Below the pieces are notes generated by a model. That model saw nothing but the letters and a program-made list of their open reading frames with translations, had not been told where the DNA came from and did not search any database. Positions 1 to 5,909 of a stretch of 6,246 bases of DNA are shown in pieces (position 1 is the stretch's first letter; every line of letters starts with the position of its first letter). The position numbers and the translations under genes were made by a program. Source of the DNA: Bacteroidota bacterium (lineage in GTDB: Bacteria; Bacteroidota; Bacteroidia; Flavobacteriales; Weeksellaceae); contig JAEXJU010000287.1 of NCBI GenBank assembly GCA_023448955.1, positions 1 to 6,246 of the forward strand, in the 5' to 3' direction.

Positions 1-53
1 CCTTGGTCTTTGTAAAAAATCTCTGTTCCGTCTTTTAATTTTAGTGTACTCAT
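1..53 (-). CDS. N-terminus of an alpha/beta hydrolase-like protein (partial)
   Basis: Only the first 17 codons lie in the window; the gene runs leftward off the edge. The reverse complement starts with ATG (bases 53-51) and reads MSTLKLKDGTEIFYKDQ, with the next codon beginning GG. The pattern KDGTEIxYKDxG is what I know from the N-terminus of alpha/beta hydrolases of the non-haem chloroperoxidase/arylesterase group, usually about 275 residues long. The catalytic Ser-Asp-His triad would lie outside the window, so function cannot be confirmed. The gene is divergent from the TPR/HTH regulator. It has no Shine-Dalgarno sequence, which is usual for this phylum. The family call rests on a short match and could be wrong. 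Confidence 0.55.
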   Translation of the reverse strand, partial: MSTLKLKDGTEIFYKDQ

Positions 54-115
54 TTTGTTGATTGTTTAGTGTTGTTAATATTGTGATTCAGAATTTGTTT
101 GTTTTAATTCTTTAG

Positions 116-123
116 CAAATGTA
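116..123 (-). promoter_or_regulatory. Putative -7 box (TACATTTG) for the leftward hydrolase-like gene
   Basis: Read on the minus strand this is TACATTTG, a full match to the Bacteroidota -7 consensus TAnnTTTG. It would give a leader of roughly 55 bases before the ATG at 53. No good -33 TTG is found at the usual spacing; the nearest, at 139-137, is only 13 bases away. An 8-base match in AT-rich DNA has an appreciable chance rate. Confidence 0.4.
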
Positions 124-140
124 CAATGTTGATAATCAAT

Positions 141-159
141 TTATCTTGATGTAAGATAA
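141..159. promoter_or_regulatory. Dyad TTATCTT-N5-AAGATAA in the divergent intergenic region
   Basis: This is a perfect 7-bp inverted repeat with a 5-base centre (GATGT), between the two divergent promoters. It lies just upstream of the leftward -7 box, about where the -33 region would be, so a protein bound here could affect the hydrolase-like gene. It is too short and AT-rich to be convincing as a terminator, and no T-run follows on either strand. An operator role is inference from position and symmetry. Confidence 0.3.
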
Positions 160-277
160 TTTCGGATCGGTTGTATAAGTTTTGATTATTTGGAAAAAAC
201 TTTACTTCAATGATGTGATTAATTAGTTAATATAAATCTATATTTATTAATATGTTATAAAAATAAGTAATTATTTA

Positions 278-285
278 TATATTTG
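278..285 (+). promoter_or_regulatory. Putative -7 box (TATATTTG) for the TPR/HTH regulator gene
   Basis: TATATTTG fully matches TAnnTTTG and ends 18 bases before the ATG at 304, predicting transcription from about 290-293 and a leader of about 11-14 bases. It overlaps the in-frame TTG at 283, so that codon would not be transcribed from this promoter; this supports the ATG at 304 as the start. No clear -33 TTG lies at the usual distance. Confidence 0.5.
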
Positions 286-303
286 CAAAAAAATCAGATT
301 GGT

Positions 304-1788
304 ATGCAGAAAAAAATAATTTTCATATTGGTTGTTTTTTGTGCGGGATTTTTTTATTCGCAAGATTATACTGAAAGGAAAAAAATTGACAGTATAACCA
401 ATGTTCTTTGGGATCCTAAATTTTTTAATAATGAAGGGCTTTTAAAGCTGACGGATCTCTACAACCATGCTAAAGAATTAGATTATACAGATGGACAGAT
501 AAAATTGCTAAGCAGAATTGTAGAAATAAAAACTTCTTATTTAGATTTTGTTTCAGCGCTTCAATACTTGAGATATCTGAAGACACTGTCTTTGGATGCA
601 GAAAAATATGAAGATTACACTTATGCCAATTGCCTTGAGGCTAAGATTTTCTTTATGGATAAAAATTATTCTCAGGCCAAAAAAGTACTTAATCGGGCAG
701 AAAGATATTTATATGAAATAGAGGATGTAGAGAAAAGGCGAAACTCAAAGACTGAAATTTACATCTACCAGTGGTATAATTTCGAGAAATCAAAATTTCC
801 GAAATCGTCTTATGCCGATTCTTTGTTGTCGATTTCAAAAAAACTTTATAAAGAATCAGTATTAATTCAAAATAATAAAAACCGTGCGAAAAGGATTCTC
901 TATTCAGCAAATTTGGTGGTAAACTCCCTCATTTTGTTAAAAAGGTACGAAGAAGCACTGAAATATCTGAAAATTGCAAAACATCAGCTCAAGACTGTAG
1001 GAGAGATTACATATATTGGAGCGGATTATTATGAAGCAAAAGGTGATGTGGAGTATAATCTTAAGCGATATAGAGATTCTTCAAGTGACAGTGCACTAGT
1101 AAGTTATAATAAAGCAATAAAAATAGGAGAAGAGCTTGGATATAATGCAAGAACAAAAGAGTTGTATTCCAAAGTGGCAAAAATCTATGGAGAGAAAAAA
1201 GATCATGAGAAGCAAGCTTTGTTTTTAGAAAAGTCTAACGATCTGAAAGATAGTTTTCGCATAGAAGAAAACAAAGGATTAAGTGAGGTGAAGCCTACGT
1301 TGTATACTAACAACGACGTTAATGATATCAATAATGATAGTCCTAACCAAAACAGGACTCTTTATTATTTATTCTTTACGATTTTTATTGTCTTTTTTAC
1401 AGGAGTGGGTGCTAGAAAATTTTATTTCAATAAAAAACGCAAGCAAAAAGAAACGATAGCAAAACTGGCTTCTGAGCCCAATTCCGTTTTGAAAACGAAT
1501 CCCTATAATAATCTCATTGATCTTGCACTAAAAAATGATTCTTCATTTTATCTCACTTTTTTAGAAGTTTACCCGGATTTTGCAAAAAAACTTCTAGATA
1601 TCAATCCTACAATAAAAGCGTCGGATATAGAATATTGTGCTTATATAAAACTTAATCTGGATACTAAACAAATTGCGGTTCTTAAAAATATATCTGTAAG
1701 AGCAGTAGAAGGCAAGAAATACAGAATCCGGAAAAAACTAGATATTTCTATAGATGAAAATATGTATATCTGGTTGTCTAAGTTGTAA
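304..1788 (+). CDS. Membrane-tethered TPR sensor with C-terminal LuxR-like HTH domain
   Basis: Likely a one-component transcription regulator held in the inner membrane (494 residues). Residues 1-20 form a signal peptide ending FFYSQ. Residues about 25-320 are helical with TPR-like units, clearest at 121-136 and 213-230 (KRYEEALKYLKIAKHQL), with another near 262-279. A hydrophobic span at 352-370 is followed by a very basic stretch (RKFYFNKKRKQK), placing the N-terminal part in the periplasm and the C-terminus in the cytoplasm. Residues 399-494 are the DNA-binding part, with a LuxR/GerE-like HTH at about 453-479 (TKQIA, ISVRAVEGKKYRIRKKL). I recognise this architecture from flavobacterial regulators; ligand and targets are unknown. 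Cys13 follows VVF, a poor lipobox, so a lipoprotein is unlikely. The ATG at 304 is preferred to the TTG at 283, which falls in the -7 box. The HTH domain is closely repeated in the soluble protein at 2706-3095. Confidence 0.85.
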   Translation: MQKKIIFILVVFCAGFFYSQDYTERKKIDSITNVLWDPKFFNNEGLLKLTDLYNHAKELDYTDGQIKLLSRIVEIKTSYLDFVSALQYLRYLKTLSLDAEKYEDYTYANCLEAKIFFMDKNYSQAKKVLNRAERYLYEIEDVEKRRNSKTEIYIYQWYNFEKSKFPKSSYADSLLSISKKLYKESVLIQNNKNRAKRILYSANLVVNSLILLKRYEEALKYLKIAKHQLKTVGEITYIGADYYEAKGDVEYNLKRYRDSSSDSALVSYNKAIKIGEELGYNARTKELYSKVAKIYGEKKDHEKQALFLEKSNDLKDSFRIEENKGLSEVKPTLYTNNDVNDINNDSPNQNRTLYYLFFTIFIVFFTGVGARKFYFNKKRKQKETIAKLASEPNSVLKTNPYNNLIDLALKNDSSFYLTFLEVYPDFAKKLLDINPTIKASDIEYCAYIKLNLDTKQIAVLKNISVRAVEGKKYRIRKKLDISIDENMYIWLSKL

Positions 1789-1820
1789 CCCAATTATAGT
1801 ATTTTTTTATGTAAAGCTCT

Positions 1821-1863
1821 AAAAATCAATAAAAATCAGCACTTCGTGTAGTATCGTGTAGTT
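1821..1863. repeat. Two adjacent 10-bp-period tandem repeats upstream of the unknown membrane protein
   Basis: AAAAATCA occurs at 1821-1828 and 1831-1838, exactly 10 bases apart. TCGTGTAGT then occurs at 1844-1852 and 1854-1862, again 10 bases apart, and a weaker TGTGTG follows at 1864-1869. A 10-bp period puts the copies on the same face of the helix, as expected for side-by-side binding of a regulator. The repeats lie about 50-95 bases upstream of the -7 box at 1914-1921, where an activator would sit. The second copy includes TATCGTGTA (1852-1860), which recurs at 2673-2681. Function is inferred. Confidence 0.4.
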
Positions 1864-1913
1864 TGTGTGAAACACCGAGAACTCAAAAATATTTCAGATT
1901 GAAAGATGAAAAG

Positions 1914-1921
1914 TATTTTTG
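1914..1921 (+). promoter_or_regulatory. Putative -7 box (TATTTTTG) for the unknown membrane protein
   Basis: TATTTTTG fully matches TAnnTTTG. A TTTC at 1892-1895 lies 18 bases upstream as a weak -33 candidate. The predicted transcription start, about 1926-1930, falls inside the left arm of the inverted repeat at 1924-1955. The box also contains the TTG (1919-1921) that opens the longest reading frame, so that TTG is unlikely to be the start codon if this promoter is used. Confidence 0.4.
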
Positions 1922-2620
1922 TCCATTGGAAAAAAGTATCCCTATTTTTCCAATGTAAAATCTACAAAGTTGCAAAGAACAAAACTTAAACAACCGACAA
2001 ATTTTGAAGTTATCCTGAAAAAGGTAACTCTATTATTGGTGTTTATTTATATTGTTTTTGCAAATACTTTTTCAGGTAAGCCTCTTCCGTCAAATCCTAT
2101 TTCTGATGATAAAATTTTAACATCAGGACAAGTATTGATTTATGATGACTCAGATTCATTGAATGCTGAAAGCCCTGTGATTATACATTCAGAAAACGAA
2201 TCGAAAAAAGAGGCCGTTCTTTATATTTCGGAAGGAGCTGTGGTCTATAATATAGAGGCCTTTAGTAATGTAGAAATCAAAAAAGAAATAAAGAAAAAAA
2301 ACAGTATTACTTCTGCAAAAGCTGTAAAAAAGCCTAAAATTGAAAAAAAACGGATTCCTAATTTTAAAGAACAGATTCCTCAGGAATATTATCATTCTTC
2401 ACAAAGCTCAGGTTCTCTATCTCAGAATCAAAAAGAAAAAGTTGTTTTTACGGCAAACAATAGTCAGTTGATTATAAAGGCTTTAATCTCATTAACTAAA
2501 ACTAATACTGGAAAATTACATTTTGTTATAAAACAGAATTTTATTTATTCAGATCCTTATATTATTACCAGCCATTTCTCCGGTAAATATATGGTGAGAC
2601 CGCCGACTTCAATACTTTAA
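1919..2620 (+). CDS. Unrecognised membrane-anchored, lysine-rich protein (start uncertain)
   Basis: I do not recognise this protein. The coordinates mark the longest open frame (233 residues), which opens with TTG. It has a basic N-terminus, one hydrophobic segment at about 35-49 (VTLLLVFIYIVFANT) that could be an uncleaved anchor or a signal peptide, and a beta-rich section at about 65-120. A lysine-rich stretch at 117-150 and a Ser/Gln-rich linker at 158-172 follow, then a beta-rich C-terminus. The frame has no ATG before the hydrophobic segment. Candidate starts are TTG 1919 (inside a -7 box), TTG 1970 and CTG 2015; the last would give MKKVTLLLVFIYIVFANTFSG, a textbook signal peptide. An ATG at 1906 is in a different frame and could be joined only by a one-base shift. 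It lies 85 bases before the soluble HTH gene in the same direction, so co-transcription is plausible. The long open frame and even composition suggest a real gene, possibly with an altered start. Confidence 0.6.
   Translation: MSIGKKYPYFSNVKSTKLQRTKLKQPTNFEVILKKVTLLLVFIYIVFANTFSGKPLPSNPISDDKILTSGQVLIYDDSDSLNAESPVIIHSENESKKEAVLYISEGAVVYNIEAFSNVEIKKEIKKKNSITSAKAVKKPKIEKKRIPNFKEQIPQEYYHSSQSSGSLSQNQKEKVVFTANNSQLIIKALISLTKTNTGKLHFVIKQNFIYSDPYIITSHFSGKYMVRPPTSIL
1924..1955. repeat. Perfect 11-bp inverted repeat, 10-base centre
   Basis: CATTGGAAAAA (1924-1934) is mirrored exactly by TTTTTCCAATG (1945-1955) around 10 bases. It starts three bases after the -7 box at 1914-1921. Because the predicted transcription start falls inside the left arm, it may act as a DNA dyad (operator) rather than as an RNA hairpin. 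If transcription starts farther upstream it could fold as a stem at the 5' end of the message and affect initiation. It lacks a following T-run, so a terminator is less likely. Confidence 0.5.
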
Positions 2621-2672
2621 TGAGTTTCTCACTATGTGATGGCTCGTAGGATCTTTAAAAATACAAATAATT

Positions 2673-2681
2673 TATCGTGTA
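2673..2681. promoter_or_regulatory. Second copy of TATCGTGTA upstream of the soluble HTH gene
   Basis: TATCGTGTA here is identical to 1852-1860 in the phased repeats before the previous gene. It lies 25 bases upstream of the ATG at 2706 and 73 bases upstream of the alternative ATG at 2754. A nine-base match at comparable positions before two neighbouring genes, next to two genes for near-identical DNA-binding domains, makes it a candidate shared operator. Chance is not excluded. Confidence 0.3.
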
Positions 2682-2705
2682 ATCTTAGGATAATCAGTCT
2701 GTCTG

Positions 2706-3095
2706 ATGGTCCAGCGTATTGACGTACCTATTCCAAAAAAAAGAAAAACACAAATGATGGAAGAAAATCATTCATTCTTATCGCTACCTGAAAGCAGAGT
2801 AGTGAATTCAATTGGCAAACTGCTAAGGCTCATTTATGAAGACAACACTTCATTTTACATTGCTTTTTTAGAAGTTTACCCGGACTTCAGCGAGAAATTG
2901 CTGCAAATTAATCCTGCTTTAAAATTCTCAGACATTGAGTTCTGCGCCTACATTAAGCTGAATTTGCAAACCAAGCAGATAGCTCAATTCAAGAAAATAT
3001 CTACAAGAGCTGTGGAGGGAAAAAAATACAGAATCAGAAAAAAACTGAATATCCCGAGGGATGTCAATATGTATATATGGATGTCCAGAATTTAA
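2706..3095 (+). CDS. Stand-alone LuxR-like HTH protein, paralogue of the tethered regulator's DNA-binding domain
   Basis: A small soluble protein of 129 residues (113 if translation starts at ATG 2754) with no signal peptide or membrane span. Residues 34-129 align without gaps to residues 399-494 of the protein at 304-1788, with 63 of 96 identical by my hand count. The match covers the helical lead-in (SFYxxFLEVYPDF, CAYIKLNL), the HTH at about 88-114 (TKQIA, RAVEGKKYRIRKKL) and the unusual ending NMYIWxSR. It is therefore probably a DNA-binding protein with a site preference like its neighbour's, but with no sensor or membrane tether. ATG 2754 has a more typical flavobacterial A-rich leader (AAAAACACAA) than ATG 2706, so the shorter form may be the real one. 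It lies 85 bases after the unknown membrane gene and 90 bases before the exported-protein gene, all rightward, and may regulate either. It could also be the surviving end of a duplicated full-length regulator, but the intact frame and conserved HTH argue that it works. Confidence 0.8.
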   Translation: MVQRIDVPIPKKRKTQMMEENHSFLSLPESRVVNSIGKLLRLIYEDNTSFYIAFLEVYPDFSEKLLQINPALKFSDIEFCAYIKLNLQTKQIAQFKKISTRAVEGKKYRIRKKLNIPRDVNMYIWMSRI

Positions 3096-3185
3096 GTTCT
3101 CAATATTAATAATTTATGATGCTATGGCGCATTGCTATCTATAAAAACAAACACATAAAAATCGAAAAAAAATTAAAAGAAACAA

Positions 3186-5795
3186 ATGATTAAATTAATA
3201 CAAATTTTAACTTGGCTACTGGTCATTAATTCGGCTCTTTTTAATGCACAAAGTTTTAGTTCTCCTGTTACAATACCAGCTAATGGAAGTGTAACCACAA
3301 ATGGAGTTACAATTATTACAACAAAAACCGGCGATGCATTCAATCCCTCTTTTTTCGCGATACCTAAAACTCCTTGTTTGCCTATAGCTACATCTCCTGA
3401 GCTAACAACAGTTTCAGGACAGCTTGTAGTTGGGTCAAGTTCTAGTACACCTTCAGCCAGCACCGCTTGGAGTATTACTTTAAATTTCAGTGCACCTGTT
3501 AATAATTTGGTGTTTTCAATCACTGGAGTCGATTATTATGAAAATTTTATATTTAATTCTAATGGTGGGGCAGTTTCTATAACACACACTAGTTGTGATG
3601 TAAATGTTTCTTCAAATCAAATTATTACAAACGGTGTGATTGGAGGTAGTGTAAATTATCAAACTGGTGGCTTTTTCCAAATTACCTCACCATCTTCTTA
3701 TACACAACTTACAATTAATGGAAATGGAGGATATGCTGGTTCAACGATTGTTCTTAGCGGTGCATCAGTGCAGGCGGTTTGTCAGGCAGGTAACTCAAAA
3801 CCAATTGTTCACGATATTACAAATACTTGCCCTTCCAATACTGTTGATCTTAATACAGCACATACAAGTATAGCTCCTGCTGGCACCAGCTTAGTTTGGT
3901 TTACAAACAACAGTCATACAGGTACTGCATTATCTGGAACTCAAGTAACACAGGCAACAGCAGGAACGTATTATGCTTTTTATTATGATAGTGTTGCTAA
4001 TTGTTACAGCCCTGCCTCTTCTGCAGTTATAGCTACAATCAATCCTTGTTTCGTTTGTTCACCAGACCCTTATGCTGCACAGCAAACTTGGTGGTTGGCA
4101 GATGGATTCAGAACGCCTATAAATCCTTTAATTATTGATTTTAAGACAGGAACACCAGTTTTATCTACTCCATCTACAGGCTACGGAAACGGATATCTTT
4201 CTTATGTAAACTTAAATGGTCTTGGTTATGAAGGAAACACAACAGTTACGCATCCTGTTACCAAGAAGTTTCTTTTTGCTACGGATGGGAACACCTTGTT
4301 TAGAGGTTCAGATGGTGTTGCAGCTACAGGTACAAGTGTAGGTGGTGGTAAATCAGCAGGGGAAGCAGCGGCAGTAATTCCAGATCCTAATGGTATTTTG
4401 GGACAGAGTTTTCTAATTTTAGGAAACACCAGTTGGAATAGTCCTGGAGGTTTAAATATGTCAAAATATGATCTGGTAACTAATACTTTAACCAATTTAA
4501 CAGCATTATTACCTAATGGAACTATTTACGAAGGGCTTGAGGTAATTCCCCATACCAATGGTAATGATTATTGGATCTTGGTAAATACTACAGATCAAAA
4601 AGTAAAGTCATATTTGTATTCTAAAGCATCAGGATTTAACTCTACGCCAGTTTCATCAACCGATGTTACTAATTTGACGGGAGTAAATTCTTCCTATATT
4701 GCTGTGAGTTCCTTTATTTCGTGGGATCCAAGAACTTCTAATAAAGTACTTATTGCAAGACATAATAAAGTAGGATTAGCAAACTTTGATCCTTCTACTG
4801 GTACATTGGGTACTTGGGATGTCAAAGTAACTTATTCTACTGGCTCACCTGATAATGATAGCTCTGTTGGTTATTCAGTAGCATTATCACCAAATGGCAG
4901 ATACATTTATTATGCTGTGGATTATAGTAAATTAATGTATTATGACCTACAAACATCCTCTTCTAGTCAATTGGCAACTGTTACTGGATTAAGTGGTGTT
5001 AAAATTGGACCAGACAACAAGCTATATGTAGTAGGTTATCCTGATTTTGATACTGGGTTGTATTATTATCCAACTCCAGATAGTCCATCGCCTTCTACAT
5101 CCACCTTACCTTTGCTTGATACCAATGGATATACTGTTCCTCTTCAGCTTCCAAATAATGTTTATTGGGGATGTATGACCTGTCAATCTGGTACTGCCGC
5201 ACCTGCTTTAGCAAGTACAAGTATTACATCTAATCCTGCTACTGTAGGAGATTTAATCGCTTTATTATCGGCTAGCAATAAACCAGCAGGTACAGTGATT
5301 ACAATTCACTCTGCAACTCCAGCTACAGATGCTAACAAATTGGCAAATTCTACAGCAATAGTTGCAGGTACAACTTATTATGCTGCTTTTTATGACGGTT
5401 TAGCAATATGTTATAGTCCTGCAACTGCGGTTATTGTAAATACTGCATATTGCTACAAACCAGCAGTTTTAGACGCAGGTAACATCTATCCTACGAAACA
5501 CGGTATTACCTCTTTAGGAAGAGCGGGAACTGATAGCAATAATTGGCCAACAGTGAGACAAAGCGCTTGGACGGTTTTAGAAGGTAAGACCAAAGGTCTC
5601 GTGGTGAACAGGGTAAGATTTAATGCGAGCAACCAGCCTGTTGCAGATGATGGGACAACACTGGTGATTACTAATCCAGTTGAAGGGATGATGGTTTATG
5701 ATAAAACCAACAACTGCCTGAAAATGTATACCTCAAATAATGGTGGTTCTACTTTCCAATGGCATTGTATGACCACACAAGCATGCCCTAATTAA
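3186..5795 (+). CDS. Large exported Ig-like / beta-propeller-like surface protein
   Basis: Probably an exported surface or adhesion protein of 869 residues, rich in Ser, Thr, Gly and Asn. Residues 1-22 form a signal peptide ending LFNAQ. Residues about 25-200 look like a beta sandwich (FSAPVNNLVFSITGVD). Two Ig-like modules at about 205-288 and 671-756 are related: AGTYYAFYYDSVANCYSP and AGTTYYAAFYDGLAICYSP. Between them, 296-663 resembles a beta propeller, with recurring strands of the type YDLxTxTL (427-436, 533-541, 585-592) and SPNGRYIYY or GPDNKLYVV (568-576, 608-616). CxxC motifs at 288-291 and 663-666 bracket this core. Residues 757-869 form a C-terminal module (KHGITSLGRAG, KTKGLVVNRV, EGMMVYD, WHCM). 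I see no typical C-terminal type IX secretion signal, so the final location (periplasm, outer surface or released) is open. The ATG at 3186 follows an A-rich leader and directly precedes the signal peptide. No catalytic motif is apparent. Its promoter is not evident; it may be read through from the HTH gene 90 bases upstream. Confidence 0.8.
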   Translation: MIKLIQILTWLLVINSALFNAQSFSSPVTIPANGSVTTNGVTIITTKTGDAFNPSFFAIPKTPCLPIATSPELTTVSGQLVVGSSSSTPSASTAWSITLNFSAPVNNLVFSITGVDYYENFIFNSNGGAVSITHTSCDVNVSSNQIITNGVIGGSVNYQTGGFFQITSPSSYTQLTINGNGGYAGSTIVLSGASVQAVCQAGNSKPIVHDITNTCPSNTVDLNTAHTSIAPAGTSLVWFTNNSHTGTALSGTQVTQATAGTYYAFYYDSVANCYSPASSAVIATINPCFVCSPDPYAAQQTWWLADGFRTPINPLIIDFKTGTPVLSTPSTGYGNGYLSYVNLNGLGYEGNTTVTHPVTKKFLFATDGNTLFRGSDGVAATGTSVGGGKSAGEAAAVIPDPNGILGQSFLILGNTSWNSPGGLNMSKYDLVTNTLTNLTALLPNGTIYEGLEVIPHTNGNDYWILVNTTDQKVKSYLYSKASGFNSTPVSSTDVTNLTGVNSSYIAVSSFISWDPRTSNKVLIARHNKVGLANFDPSTGTLGTWDVKVTYSTGSPDNDSSVGYSVALSPNGRYIYYAVDYSKLMYYDLQTSSSSQLATVTGLSGVKIGPDNKLYVVGYPDFDTGLYYYPTPDSPSPSTSTLPLLDTNGYTVPLQLPNNVYWGCMTCQSGTAAPALASTSITSNPATVGDLIALLSASNKPAGTVITIHSATPATDANKLANSTAIVAGTTYYAAFYDGLAICYSPATAVIVNTAYCYKPAVLDAGNIYPTKHGITSLGRAGTDSNNWPTVRQSAWTVLEGKTKGLVVNRVRFNASNQPVADDGTTLVITNPVEGMMVYDKTNNCLKMYTSNNGGSTFQWHCMTTQACPN

Positions 5796-5825
5796 TATAA
5801 ACACAATTTAATATATAGGAGGAGT

Positions 5826-5866
5826 TTTCCAAACGGGTGGCAGTACAATCTTGCCACCATTGGAAA
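5826..5866 (+). other. Two-part intergenic stem-loop between the two exported-protein genes
   Basis: TTTCCAA (5826-5832) pairs with TTGGAAA (5860-5866), and GGTGGCA (5836-5842) pairs with TGCCACC (5852-5858). This gives two 7-bp stems separated by a 3x1 internal loop and closed by a 9-base loop. The inner stem has five G-C pairs and is the strongest hairpin I found in the window. No T-run follows, so it is not a classic intrinsic terminator. It may be a factor-assisted or partial terminator, or an RNA-stabilising or processing element that sets different levels for the two genes. Confidence 0.55.
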
Positions 5867-5909
5867 TCTCAATAAAAATCAAAATTTAACAAAAAATAAA
5901 ATTACAGCT

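Noticed and set aside
283..303. TTG at 283 as start of the TPR/HTH regulator
   Set aside because: It lies in a consensus -7 box (278-285), and the ATG at 304 directly starts a typical signal peptide.
1906..1989. 27-codon frame from ATG 1906 as a separate small gene
   Set aside because: It is short, overlaps the inverted repeat and the longer frame, and has no recognisable feature; noted only as a possible lost start for the larger frame.
2594..2632. GTGAGA...TCTCAC pair at the end of the unknown membrane gene as a terminator
   Set aside because: Only 6 bp with a 27-base loop and no T-run.
3173..3523. Reverse-strand open frame opposite the start of the exported protein
   Set aside because: It lies antisense to a well-supported gene with a signal peptide and has no family features of its own.
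5818..5875. GGAGGAG (5818-5824) as a ribosome binding site for a 12-codon leader starting at GTG 5837
   Set aside because: Bacteroidota make little use of Shine-Dalgarno sites, the start would be GTG at a long spacing, and the tiny frame overlaps the stem-loop. It is probably incidental.
1826..5881. TCAATAAAAATCA shared by 1826-1838 and 5869-5881
   Set aside because: A-rich leader sequence is common before genes in such genomes; 13 bases of low complexity are weak evidence for a site.
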